Positions 38,080 through 46,367 are shown, counted from the first letter of the stretch. The stretch: 64,000 bases of DNA from an uncultured Eudoraea sp. (GCF_947260015.1 NZ_CAMYOM010000008.1:19466-83465); one strand, 5' to 3'. Translations and numbers: made by a program. The notes: generated from the letters alone by a model not told the origin.

Positions 38080-38195
38080 ATTCTAATACACTGTTTTTTG
38101 AGGATAAAGGCAGAAACAGGCCTTTTATTTTTTTGAGCTTTGGCTGTGTGGTTGGAAAAAATAAATGGGCTGTATGCGGGTTGGCTTTTCAGTTT

Positions 38196-38266
38196 GCAGG
38201 TAACTTTACGGGTATGTGGCGTGATTGACTGGTTTACGCCATGATCTCATACCTATTGTTAACTGC
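38196..38266. repeat. attC-like palindrome (clearest example)
   Basis: 71 bases. Outer arms GCAGGTAAC (38196-38204) and GTTAACTGC (38258-38266) match in 8 of 9 pairs. A second perfect pair GGTATG/CATACC and a third TGGCGT/ACGCCA follow inward. Unpaired bases between the arms are what one expects of a folded attC site. Confidence 0.7.
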
Positions 38267-38295
38267 TGTTTTATTTCCATACATCTTATCTTCTC

Positions 38296-38676
38296 CTATT
38301 CATGAATCTTAATCCAGTCTATTGAGTTGTCGTCTGATAGTTTAATGACCAGTGTTTTAGTATGCAAAGGCCAAAATCCCAGACGTTTCTGAGTTATCAT
38401 GTAGTATAGATGGCCTTCATTACTTCGGTCTGGCTCCCCAAGTAGCTCTAAAATTTCATCTTTATTTAGCGCCCTCAAGGTATCGTTGTAAACTAAGTCA
38501 TTAAGCATTTGAGCTCTGTAAGGATAATCCGGGCCTTCATTAGCTCTCCACCGGGTTTTGTCAAATGTAATTTCGGCCACTGTCCCGCGGTCTGATAAGT
38601 CTGATTTTTCTTCCTTTTCAGTATTACAGGCTAAACAACAAATGAGCAGTAATGGTATAAGAAATCTTATTCGCAT
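38296..38676 (-). CDS. Small lipoprotein with SmpA/BamE-like repeat
   Basis: 126 residues. Signal peptide with lipobox LLACN (Cys17). The second half (LRALNKDEILELLGEPDRSNEGHLYYMI) reads like the alpha-beta segment of the SmpA/BamE fold. It may bind another envelope protein. Single gene between two palindromes. Confidence 0.7.
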   Translation of the reverse strand: MRIRFLIPLLLICCLACNTEKEEKSDLSDRGTVAEITFDKTRWRANEGPDYPYRAQMLNDLVYNDTLRALNKDEILELLGEPDRSNEGHLYYMITQKRLGFWPLHTKTLVIKLSDDNSIDWIKIHE

Positions 38677-38698
38677 AGGGATTTTATTATTTTATTAC

Positions 38699-38796
38699 AG
38701 CTAACGGACTTGTGTATGTGTAGTAGCCAGATTCAACGCAAAAAGTTTTCAGTTCAGCACTGAAATTAGTATTAGGTTTATATTTTTGTTTTGTCA
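38699..38796. repeat. attC-like palindrome (right end weak)
   Basis: Left end CAGCTAACGGACTTGTGTAT fits the consensus and lies 23 bases before the lipoprotein start. The right end TTTTTGTTTTGTCAC pairs only loosely; the YceI stop is 12 bases beyond it. Confidence 0.45.
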
Positions 38797-38808
38797 CTAT
38801 CTCCATTA

Positions 38809-39459
38809 TTATTTAAATACATTGTTGTCCACAGTTTTTAGATTAATGCTCAGTTCTATGTCATTATCCACTAATGTTTTATCGACTAAATTTCCTTCGT
38901 AAGCTATGTTCCATTGAAATCGGTCGAAAGTGAATTTTGTCAAAAATGTATTGGCTTGATATGTGGCTCTAAACTCTATGTTCTTTGTCACATCTTTTAA
39001 AGTCAAATTTCCTGAAATCAATAAACTATCTGAAGATATTTGATTGCTGTTTGTAATCTGAAATTCAGAAGTTGAAAACTTCTCCACGTCAAAAAAATCT
39101 GAACTTTTCAAATGTTCGTTAAGGTTTTTCCTTGGAATAGGCTCGTGTTCCGGGATATCTGTTACTCCGATTGTAGACATATCTACGATAAAATTACCAC
39201 TTATTAACTTCCCCTTTTTAGTAATAAAATAACCACTCTTTAACTTAATTTCTCCTTCGTGTTTTCCAGCACCACGCATTTTGGTTCCCTTCCAATGAAC
39301 AGTTGATTTAGCAAGGTCAACTTTTATAGTGTCGCCTGTAAGTTTTGAAGTTTGCGTAATTTCCTCTGCTACAGTGGCTTTTGGAGCATCTGAATTGTGT
39401 TTGCCAATGCAAGACCAAAGAAGTAATGAAAACGTAAGAATTATAAAAACCTTATTCAT
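38809..39459 (-). CDS. YceI family lipoprotein
   Basis: 216 residues. Lipobox LLWSC (Cys17). From about residue 45 a lipocalin-like YceI barrel: STVHWKGTKM, GEIKLKSGYF, the SDFFDVEKFSTSEFQI segment and a final IELSINLKT strand. YceI proteins bind isoprenoid chains in the periplasm. Start overlaps the stop of the dioxygenase-like gene by eight bases, so they are translated together. Confidence 0.88.
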   Translation of the reverse strand: MNKVFIILTFSLLLWSCIGKHNSDAPKATVAEEITQTSKLTGDTIKVDLAKSTVHWKGTKMRGAGKHEGEIKLKSGYFITKKGKLISGNFIVDMSTIGVTDIPEHEPIPRKNLNEHLKSSDFFDVEKFSTSEFQITNSNQISSDSLLISGNLTLKDVTKNIEFRATYQANTFLTKFTFDRFQWNIAYEGNLVDKTLVDNDIELSINLKTVDNNVFK

Positions 39460-40081
39460 AGTTTGGAATGTTTAAGCCTAAAACGATATCTCTATTTAAG
39501 GTTAAAATACCATCTTCAAATTTTGGTTTTACAATTCCTGAACCACCGCGTTTTTCCAAATTTTCTTTTTCTTCTTGCGTTAACAGCGGGTCATCATCGA
39601 ACACAAATTCATCAAGGTAGTATTCATTCTTATTGGGTTCTTTTACTGTAATATGAATGTGTTCAGGTTCTATGCCGCCCGGATAAGCACCTGGTCTAAA
39701 GGTGAAAAACGTATATTTTCCTGTTTTGTCCGTTTTAATCCAACCGCGAATGTAGCCGTGTCTTTTCGCCCAGCCTTGCTCAGTACCTTTGGTGGCATAA
39801 ATCCCGTTTCGGTCTGTTTGGTATATGTAGAGAATTACATTCTCGGCAGGCGTTTTACCGTCTTTTTTAAATACAGTTCCTGTCAGTTTTAATTTGGGTT
39901 CAGTTTGATCATAATCAGGAAGAGTATCGGTTGGTAAAAGTTCCTTATCACCATACTCAAAGATAGCTTCACATCCTTCACAAGGTCCGCCTACAATTTT
40001 GTTCGAGTCATTTTTCCTGGTCTGTGATTGACAAGCTGTTATTGTGAGCATCAAAAACAGAATGGGCATATATATTTTCAT
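39452..40081 (-). CDS. Intradiol dioxygenase-like lipoprotein
   Basis: 209 residues from ATG 40081 (14 upstream in-frame codons run into a palindrome). Lipobox ITAC, Cys after residue 15. The body matches the beta sandwich of intradiol ring-cleavage dioxygenases: GTVFKKDGKTPAENV, YIYQTDRNGIY, RGWIKTDKTGKYTFFTFRPGAYP and EPEHIHI, with candidate iron ligands Tyr and His-x-His. Secreted versions in Bacteroidota may act on aromatic compounds, but no catechol genes are near. Co-translated with YceI. Confidence 0.82.
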   Translation of the reverse strand: MKIYMPILFLMLTITACQSQTRKNDSNKIVGGPCEGCEAIFEYGDKELLPTDTLPDYDQTEPKLKLTGTVFKKDGKTPAENVILYIYQTDRNGIYATKGTEQGWAKRHGYIRGWIKTDKTGKYTFFTFRPGAYPGGIEPEHIHITVKEPNKNEYYLDEFVFDDDPLLTQEEKENLEKRGGSGIVKPKFEDGILTLNRDIVLGLNIPNYE

Positions 40082-40099
40082 TTTTGGTTCAAATTTTGG

Positions 40100-40159
40100 G
40101 TAACGGTTGGGCTGTAATTTCATTGCGCCTGCGACGTGATGAAGTATAGCCTTTGTTAC
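40100..40159. repeat. attC-like palindrome (60 bases, well paired)
   Basis: GTAAC (40100-40104) and GTTAC (40155-40159) at the ends; then GGCTGTA/TATAGCC, TTCAT/ATGAA and CGC/GCG pair inward with short unpaired gaps. Starts 19 bases before the dioxygenase-like gene; stop of the SGNH hydrolase is 12 bases from the other end. Confidence 0.7.
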
Positions 40160-40170
40160 AAATACTTGTT

Positions 40171-40965
40171 TTAATTTTTGAATTCTTTAATTACCAATTC
40201 CGCTATTTGATTGTGGCAACTTGTCATTGGGTGCCACTCATCGTACCATAGATACTCTCCCGGTTCAGGGAATTTGTAAGTTCCTTTCCAAGGGGTTTTA
40301 TTAAATTGATTTTCATTTACTAAATCATTCATAAATGTGTAGATATCTATGAAGTATATCTTTATATCCGGATGGGCTTTCACCAATCCGGTATCCTTAT
40401 CAAAAAGCATACTGGCAAGTTCTGAATTAAACCTTTTGGTCAATTTTTTAACCGCTGGAATAAGATGATGATACTCCGTCTTTGGGCCATATCCAAGTGA
40501 TATGGTAAGATCAAAATTATTGAAGATAACGAAGTGTTTTCCACCTTTAGCAATTAATTTATTAAGTCCGGTTTTAATATTCTTAACTGAATTTGACGGG
40601 TCATCTTTATTGTCCCAATAGTCGTTGACACCAATCCAAACAGTAAACAATGTCTCGTCCGGATTTGTCGACATTTTATAGTGGTCTATTTGCCAATTAA
40701 AGCCCGACCAATCGAACCCAAGGAAATGACCGTCATCTGTCCTGGCGCCCCCCCACGCCCTGTTGTCAACTTCTTGACTTTCCATCTTCTCCGCAAGATA
40801 TTCGACCCATACATAACCATTCGTGTCGCGATTAAACCCATGGCCATTTATGTATCCATTATCTGTGAAACTGTCACCAAAGGCCACTATATTTTTGAAT
40901 TTTTGGCTACTCCCATTAATTGGAAAGAAGAAAAGGGATATAAATAGAAGGAGTAAAGTTCTCAT
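40171..40965 (-). CDS. SGNH/GDSL hydrolase, secreted
   Basis: 264 residues with signal peptide (about 1-20). SGNH blocks: block I AFGDSFTDNG with catalytic Ser, block II Gly in AWGGARTDDG, block III VWIGVNDYW with Asn, block V DEWHPMTSCH with Asp and His. It is an esterase or lipase of the thermolabile haemolysin/GDSL type, acting outside the inner membrane. It follows the glycoside hydrolase by 30 bases, with only half a palindrome between, so the two may have fused into one unit. Confidence 0.9.
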   Translation of the reverse strand: MRTLLLLFISLFFFPINGSSQKFKNIVAFGDSFTDNGYINGHGFNRDTNGYVWVEYLAEKMESQEVDNRAWGGARTDDGHFLGFDWSGFNWQIDHYKMSTNPDETLFTVWIGVNDYWDNKDDPSNSVKNIKTGLNKLIAKGGKHFVIFNNFDLTISLGYGPKTEYHHLIPAVKKLTKRFNSELASMLFDKDTGLVKAHPDIKIYFIDIYTFMNDLVNENQFNKTPWKGTYKFPEPGEYLWYDEWHPMTSCHNQIAELVIKEFKN

Positions 40966-40975
40966 CTAATTTCTC

Positions 40976-40994
40976 TATAACGCTATTGTGAATG
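40976..40994. repeat. Half attC-like site
   Basis: TATAACGCTATTGTGAATG fits the conserved left end, but no matching right end exists; the glycoside hydrolase stop follows at once. Likely a site cut by deletion. Confidence 0.4.
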
Positions 40995-40995
40995 A

Positions 40996-42645
40996 TTATT
41001 TCCGACCAACTTCCTTGGCCCAATCACCTCTATAAATTATTTTTTGGTCGTGAATTTTAAAAATGAACTTACCATATTTAACTGAAATTCCGGCAGATGC
41101 GTTTACAATCCAGCAATTATCAGGAATAATAAAGAAATTTTCAGAGGTAATTATCTTTTTATCCAATTGATCATTAATGGAAACTGATGCCTGTGGTCCT
41201 ATTTCCCATCCGAGGTGGGTATTATAGCTTAACTTCAAATCACCAACAAATTCAAAATCTTCACTGGTCTCTATTTTGGTTTTGATGCTCGCTATTTTTC
41301 CTTCATTTAAATCTTCTCCGGGAGTCACTTCAATGGTTAATCCAGGCAATTCGAAAGCTGTTTTTGACGCCAGAATATTGATAGATTCGTTTTTAATAAT
41401 TTTATTGTCATTATCGTAAAATTCGAAAGCAAGTTCCATATCCTCTATTCCAACAGGGTCAATTGTCAATTGATCGGCAAAATAGCCTTCGCTTGTTATG
41501 TTTTTAGTGTAAATAACTTTATCACGAAATTTCACAACAACTTTTTTTACATCCTTGTCATTAAAAAGCTCTAAAGGTATTTTAGTATTGGTATGCAATG
41601 ATTTGTTTTTTGGACTTATTATCAGCCCTTTCATATAATCTCGCATTGCAAACCAAACCGGACGGGGCGAACCAAATTTGTCGTTCAAATCGCTATAGCC
41701 CCAGAAACCAAACCATTCTTCGGGTTGCTCTAAACTATGATCACTTTTTGAGCCACCTTTCCACCAACCATCGGCATAATAAAATGGACACATACCCACA
41801 GCGCCGGCATCAATAAGGTCTCGATAATTCGAGATAAGCCCATCGCTTTGTTGTTTTAGGGTGTTCGAACCATAACGGCCATTGCCTCCTTCTGGCGAAA
41901 CTGAATATCCAAATTCGGTAGTTATAAACGGTTTGTCTAATCCGTTTAATTCATTTAAACCTTTAATATAATCTTTAAAACCCATTGTTGCTGTTTGACC
42001 CTCATTGTGGTCATAACAATTGTAGGCATAAACATCAAATAAACTTTCATCCATAAAGTCGCTAATCATAGCATTTGCCGAAAGTGTTACCGGAATTCCG
42101 GGATGTTCTTTATGAATAATATCTATTAGGGTTTTCATCAGGTCAACAAATGCCTTGCCTGTAACTTGATAGATATGATCTGTTTGAGGTTCATTGATAA
42201 CCAGATAAGTAATTATACAATCATATTTTTTTGCATAGTTCAAAACTCTTTTCAACTCTATCTCGCTCTCTTTCACAAATTCAGGATCGCCATAATCTTC
42301 TTCGGGCTTAATATCTATACCCATGATAAGTTTCAAACCCGATTCTTGTACGAGTTTCAATTGAGCTTCAGAATATTGGCTCCAGGTTCTAATAGTATTG
42401 TAACCACCTTCTTTAATCTTTTCCAGATCAAATTTCATTAATTCCAGTTCATCTTTTTTTGCATCCTTATAAGGGTGTTGGCCTGGACGAGCACCAATTT
42501 CATAACCGATTGCCTTTATAAAGTACTTCTGTCCGTTAAGGTGGTACCAATTGTCTTTTAATTCAATTTTCGTTTTAGATTGAGAATATCCGGAGATATC
42601 TATAACAAGAAACAAGATGATTGTTAATACTAAATTTAGTTTCAT
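40996..42645 (-). CDS. Glycoside hydrolase, GH2/GH5-like TIM barrel, secreted
   Basis: 549 residues from ATG 42645; an in-frame extension to 42720 runs through a palindrome and is rejected. Signal peptide ends near SGYSQ. Residues about 30-340 form a TIM barrel: FIKAIGYEIGARPGQHPY, the acid/base Glu in LVINEPQTDH and the nucleophile Glu in ITTEFGYS. The last 200 residues are beta-rich and may bind carbohydrate. The substrate is unknown (beta-linked glycan likely). Confidence 0.82.
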   Translation of the reverse strand: MKLNLVLTIILFLVIDISGYSQSKTKIELKDNWYHLNGQKYFIKAIGYEIGARPGQHPYKDAKKDELELMKFDLEKIKEGGYNTIRTWSQYSEAQLKLVQESGLKLIMGIDIKPEEDYGDPEFVKESEIELKRVLNYAKKYDCIITYLVINEPQTDHIYQVTGKAFVDLMKTLIDIIHKEHPGIPVTLSANAMISDFMDESLFDVYAYNCYDHNEGQTATMGFKDYIKGLNELNGLDKPFITTEFGYSVSPEGGNGRYGSNTLKQQSDGLISNYRDLIDAGAVGMCPFYYADGWWKGGSKSDHSLEQPEEWFGFWGYSDLNDKFGSPRPVWFAMRDYMKGLIISPKNKSLHTNTKIPLELFNDKDVKKVVVKFRDKVIYTKNITSEGYFADQLTIDPVGIEDMELAFEFYDNDNKIIKNESINILASKTAFELPGLTIEVTPGEDLNEGKIASIKTKIETSEDFEFVGDLKLSYNTHLGWEIGPQASVSINDQLDKKIITSENFFIIPDNCWIVNASAGISVKYGKFIFKIHDQKIIYRGDWAKEVGRK

Positions 42646-42667
42646 ATACTTCTTTTTTTTGTGTTGC

Positions 42668-42733
42668 ACACAACTTCTCGTGTATGTGGCGCGGCAGGCT
42701 TTTGCCCTACATGAAGACATATACTATGTTAGT
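42668..42733. repeat. attC-like palindrome overlapping a stop codon
   Basis: 66 bases with ends ACACAAC and GTTAGT; GTGTATG pairs with CATATAC (one wobble), then ATGTGG with CCTACAT in part, and GGC/GCC close the loop. The stop codon of the GyrI-like gene (42729-42731) is part of the right end, a typical cassette trait. Confidence 0.7.
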
Positions 42734-43220
42734 CACTGACTTTATTTTTCAATTTAATTGGTATCCATATTTCTTGTTCTGCACCAGGTACCTTTTGCTG
42801 GTATTTTTCTCCTAAAACATCAAAATGAGGTCTGTCATCCACTATAAAGTCAGAGTTTGGCAACCATTTCGTAAAAATGTACTGGAATATGTTATTATCA
42901 GTGTATATTCCTTTTTGTGTAAAAACCGCATATTTCCCACCTTCTAAAATAAAAGCCTCCATTTCATTTGGAACATTCTCTATGTCTGATACCTCTACTA
43001 ATGCCCATTTAGTAAAATAATTCGAAGGATTAAAATTCAAATAATAGTCTTTGGGATAAACTATCAAATCCAAAACATCATTATTTATTGAATTTAGTAT
43101 TTCTTTTCTTCTTGGCATAAATGTACTAAACAATTTGAAAGTTTTGTTTTCCGCCAAGGACATTGAAACAAACATTCCAACTAGTTTTCTCTCTTTTAAA
43201 ATTTTAATTCGCGGTTCCAC
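42729..43220 (-). CDS. GyrI-like small-molecule-binding protein
   Basis: 163 residues, one GyrI-like/AraC effector-binding domain: LVGMFVSMSLAENKTFKLFSTFMPRR, VEVSDIENVPNEMEAFILEGGKYAVFTQKG, then FDVLGEKYQ and EIWIPIKLK at the end. Stand-alone versions bind or hydrolyse small molecules, and some protect gyrase. No signal. Its stop codon overlaps the palindrome downstream. Confidence 0.88.
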   Translation of the reverse strand: MEPRIKILKERKLVGMFVSMSLAENKTFKLFSTFMPRRKEILNSINNDVLDLIVYPKDYYLNFNPSNYFTKWALVEVSDIENVPNEMEAFILEGGKYAVFTQKGIYTDNNIFQYIFTKWLPNSDFIVDDRPHFDVLGEKYQQKVPGAEQEIWIPIKLKNKVSD

Positions 43221-43306
43221 AAATTTACTTTATTAGTTTCTGTCAATTTACATTTTTAAGTAAGAGCTTATCTATTCAGATTCATTTTCTTTTACTTTGT
43301 TTGCCG

Positions 43307-43455
43307 CCAACGTTTTTTGTATGATTTGCCGCAGTGTCAAACAAGTAACAAATTGGAGTGACACGAGCGATGCGAACTTGCGAAGTAATTTACACTAATG
43401 AAATTCCGCTGCAACCTGCCTGCCGGCAGGCAGGTTAATTATGCACCCTGTTGGA
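43307..43455. repeat. attC-like palindrome containing a 24-bp GC-rich palindrome
   Basis: Ends CCAACGTTTTTTGTATGA and TTATGCACCCTGTTGG. Inner arms GCAG/CTGC and TGTCA/TGACA. At 43413-43436 lies a perfect 24-bp palindrome whose left half is AACCTGCCTGCC. Confidence 0.6.
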
Positions 43456-43498
43456 GGTTGTTTACTTTTTTAATTTATTTTCTTTTTTAGCCTGAATT

Positions 43499-43939
43499 TT
43501 ATTGTCTTTCAGCAAATTCTTTAAATTGCTTAAGCCATTTTTCAGCTGGTTTTCGATACATGCTTGGAAATAAAAGTGAAATCAGTTTTGGTATAACCCA
43601 ATTTATACGAGTGTACTCGTATTCGAATTCATATTTGGTTTTATTCTCATTGAGAGCGACAAAATTACATTTCATTGTGTTATCCATATGTTTATGGTGA
43701 TAACTAGCCTCAAACGAATGGGGGAGAGCATTTTTGGTTATTGTCTCGACCAGCTCCATTTTGTGCTTTCCGTGTTTGTAAAACATTTTGGACACAGCAC
43801 CAACTTCACCCTTCTTTCCACTGATCAATTCTTTTTTAACAAATCCATCTTGATATTCTTTTAGGTTCTCCGGATTAGCAAAAAGTGTAGCTACTTTATT
43901 TAAAGGCTGATTAATCTCAATAGAACCTTTATGTTTCAT
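43499..43939 (-). CDS. SRPBCC (START-like) family protein
   Basis: 146 residues, a lipid-binding type SRPBCC domain: GSIEINQPLNKVATLFANPEN, the GEVGAVSKMFYKHGKHKMELVETI strand pair, then YEFEYEYTRINWVIPKLISLL and a C-terminal helix. The ligand is unknown. Single gene between palindromes at 43.3-43.5 and 44.0 kb. Confidence 0.85.
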   Translation of the reverse strand: MKHKGSIEINQPLNKVATLFANPENLKEYQDGFVKKELISGKKGEVGAVSKMFYKHGKHKMELVETITKNALPHSFEASYHHKHMDNTMKCNFVALNENKTKYEFEYEYTRINWVIPKLISLLFPSMYRKPAEKWLKQFKEFAERQ

Positions 43940-43985
43940 TTTGATTTAGTTTAAATAATTTCGGAATAAGTTAATAAAATTACTT

Positions 43986-44080
43986 CCAACGGGTTCGTAT
44001 ATGAAAAGTAACAAATTTATGTGGGTTATTTTTCAGATTAAAATAAAGTTAGGAGAAAAGAAGCATACTTAAAGTTTAGC
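43986..44080. repeat. attC-like palindrome
   Basis: Left end CCAACGGGTTCGTATATG and right end GCATACTTAAAGTTTAGC are inverted with few mismatches. Confidence 0.55.
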
Positions 44081-44094
44081 TCTTTCCTATTAAA

Positions 44095-44370
44095 TTAATT
44101 CATCAATAACCCCAATTTTTTGGTTATCATCCAATCATGCTCTGCTTTGTACATGGACTCTTCATTGTTAAAAAATAAAAGAAAATTTATGGGTACAGCA
44201 TCTTTCCTATTTTTGATTTCCAAATATTCTAAGTCTGGTGGCATCACCACATCATTTTTAATATATGAATCAGTTATTATTGCCTGATAAGTAATCTTAC
44301 CCTTCAAAGTTTGAGAATAAGAAAAATTAAAGAATACTATAATTACAAATACTCCAAAAATCTTTTTCAT
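44095..44370 (-). CDS. Truncated GLPGLI-family protein
   Basis: 91 residues from ATG 44370 (a start at 44391 would add seven residues before the signal peptide). It has the N-terminal signal (ending FSYSQ) and the LKGKITYQAI opening, then FLLFFNNEESMYKAEHDW, as at the start of GLPGLI proteins. These are normally about 250 residues and contain a GLPGLI strand; here the frame stops early. It looks like a gene that lost two thirds at its 3' end, close to a palindrome. Confidence 0.6.
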   Translation of the reverse strand: MKKIFGVFVIIVFFNFSYSQTLKGKITYQAIITDSYIKNDVVMPPDLEYLEIKNRKDAVPINFLLFFNNEESMYKAEHDWMITKKLGLLMN

Positions 44371-44411
44371 TTTAGTCAGTGTGCTATTCATATTTATTTG
44401 GTCTTATTGCA

Positions 44412-44529
44412 GCTAAGGTATTTGTGTATGATTTGTTCGGAAAATTTGATTTGAATTTGCCTAGTAGTGAATATACGAAAATGTAGAAATTGTTCCTTGT
44501 CTTAACTAACAACTGCATGCGTTGTAGCC
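44412..44529. repeat. attC-like palindrome
   Basis: Left end GCTAAGGTATTTGTGTATG and right end GCATGCGTTGTAGCC. It lies seven bases from the stop of the next gene. Confidence 0.5.
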
Positions 44530-44535
44530 AGAGTA

Positions 44536-45168
44536 TTAATTCGTTATACCAACTGCTTTATGTAAATACAAATTAGATGTTAAATTTTTTAGTAAAAAAT
44601 GAGCAACGCTTGCACGGGAAATCATTTTTGTCAAAATATAACTTCCGAGGTTTGGCCCATGTTGGTAATTTGTTCTTTTCCTGCCATTTGTAAGTTGACC
44701 TGGGCGGACTATCGTCCAATCTAAATTACTTTGTGCAATGAGTTTTTCTTGCTTGGATTTATCTCTAAAATAGAAAAAAAGTATCACTGGAATTACGAAC
44801 AAAGTATAATACAAACCAAGTCTAAATCTACTCTCATTAATTCCTAATGACGTAATACAAATAAACCTATCCACTTCTTTTTTTTCCATTGCCCGAATAA
44901 TATTCATTGTTCCTTTAGATAGGATACTGGTTTTAATAAAGAATTGTTTATGCCCTAATGCAGATAATACAGCATCTTGTCCTTGAACCGCAGTTTCTAC
45001 ATTTTCAAGATTTAAAACATTTCCTTTCAGCACTTTAAGATTTGGATTGTTAATTTTCAATTTATTTGGTTTACGCACCATTACTGTTATGCAATGACCT
45101 TCTTCCAGTCCTTGTGATATCAGCAGCCGTCCCGTCTTTCCAGTACCACCAACTATTAAAATATTCAT
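44536..45168 (-). CDS. NAD(P)-binding reductase-like protein (NmrA/SDR type)
   Basis: 210 residues. Rossmann start NILIVGGTGKTGRLLISQ (residues 2-19), then LKGNVLNLENVETAVQGQDAVLSALG, an ICITSLGIN strand, and WTIVRPGQLTNG late: the pattern of atypical short-chain reductases such as biliverdin reductase B. A hydrophobic segment FVIPVILFFYF is unusual in the family. It may be a reductase or a redox sensor. Single gene in the array. Confidence 0.85.
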   Translation of the reverse strand: MNILIVGGTGKTGRLLISQGLEEGHCITVMVRKPNKLKINNPNLKVLKGNVLNLENVETAVQGQDAVLSALGHKQFFIKTSILSKGTMNIIRAMEKKEVDRFICITSLGINESRFRLGLYYTLFVIPVILFFYFRDKSKQEKLIAQSNLDWTIVRPGQLTNGRKRTNYQHGPNLGSYILTKMISRASVAHFLLKNLTSNLYLHKAVGITN

Positions 45169-45300
45169 CTTTTTGAGATTAGGTATAGGAGTAAAAATCG
45201 TGGATTTAAATATTCTGACATATTTTAATTAACTGAAATGTCGATTGATAGGTATAAACTGTGATTTTGAGCCGAAATAAGGGACTTTTCCCTAATTGTA

Positions 45301-45408
45301 GTTAACGGTTATTATAATTAAGTAGCGGTTTTCACGCACTAACTTTTAAGACTATTACTGACTTTTGTTTTGTGTTTATACTTTTCTTATAGCGCTTATT
45401 TCGTTATT
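45301..45408. repeat. attC-like palindrome (moderate)
   Basis: Left end GTTAACGGTTATTATAATTA and right end GCGCTTATTTCGTTATT; the next gene's stop follows at once. Confidence 0.4.
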
Positions 45409-46356
45409 TTATATATACATCTTAAGTTTATCTAATTTAAAATGTTTTAATACTCTCATTGCTCTTAGTGTATTCCATCTACTCGGTTTACCAGTTTTTT
45501 CCATTTCAAAGTGTTCTTTTCCGGGATGTTTCGCTTGTACATTCCAGGTAGAATCTTTATTTCGTTTATTTAGTAAAACTTGGATTGCGGGATTCATTCT
45601 TTTATCCCACTTATGTTCGGAATATTGGAAATAATCCAACGCTCGCAGAATATTGTACTTCCATCTACTTGGATATGATAAATTCAAAAAGTCTCGCCGA
45701 ATAATTTCTCCTGTGTGGTCAGAAAGGAATAATTGGTGCATAAGAACGAATTCTTCTGCGCTCTTCTTAGCGCTTTGAAGTTCATTCATGCGATAAGTAT
45801 ATCTAGCTTTCTGAAACTCCATTAATCCTTCAAGAACGGATATGGTAGTATGTAACGAACTATGAATTGCTCCACTTCTTGTTGTTCTACAGTTGAAACC
45901 GCCATCTGGCATTAATTCATTCAGAATACTATCTACAACTGAGTGTAATTCTTGTTCTTCAGTTTGGAAATAAGTTGCATAATTTAAAAACATCCCATTT
46001 ACACAAACATCACTATGATTTGATGTAGAAGGCCCTAATTTAATCCCCCCGTCGATTGCTTTACAAGTATTTAAAGTCAACTCAATAGATTCCTTTGCTT
46101 TAGGGTTTTCTGGACTTAAACACAAATTCCGCAGGTCGAGCAAGGTATAATGGGTAGAAGTCCATTTGGGTTGATAAAACTTCACTCCCCAATGACCGTT
46201 CGAATTGCGCTTTGACAGGTATTGTCTTCCCCAGCCTTCTTTTGCGATCCGGTTCTGTAGATCTTTCCTGTTATTACCTAATAGATCCCGATAAACCTGA
46301 AATTGAACTGAAACGTCACCTTTAAGCAACCATTCTATGATTTGTTGTTCATCCAT
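45409..46356 (-). CDS. Alpha/alpha-toroid protein related to terpene cyclases and prenyltransferases
   Basis: 315 residues from ATG 46356. Repeated helix pairs with Trp/Gly turns (SNGHWGVKFYQPKWTSTHYTLLDL, PDGGFNC, SLHTTISVLEGL, WDKRMNPAIQVLLNKRNKDSTWNV) indicate an alpha/alpha toroid of the squalene cyclase-like superfamily. It lacks both DxDD and DCTAE, so it is not a triterpene cyclase. Similar proteins are widespread and unassigned. It is unrelated in position to the cyclase at 1 kb. Confidence 0.7.
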   Translation of the reverse strand: MDEQQIIEWLLKGDVSVQFQVYRDLLGNNRKDLQNRIAKEGWGRQYLSKRNSNGHWGVKFYQPKWTSTHYTLLDLRNLCLSPENPKAKESIELTLNTCKAIDGGIKLGPSTSNHSDVCVNGMFLNYATYFQTEEQELHSVVDSILNELMPDGGFNCRTTRSGAIHSSLHTTISVLEGLMEFQKARYTYRMNELQSAKKSAEEFVLMHQLFLSDHTGEIIRRDFLNLSYPSRWKYNILRALDYFQYSEHKWDKRMNPAIQVLLNKRNKDSTWNVQAKHPGKEHFEMEKTGKPSRWNTLRAMRVLKHFKLDKLKMYI

Positions 46357-46367
46357 TCTAATTGCAG

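Noticed and set aside
42646..42720. 25-codon extension of the glycoside hydrolase
   Set aside because: It runs through the attC-like palindrome and precedes a normal signal peptide start at 42645.
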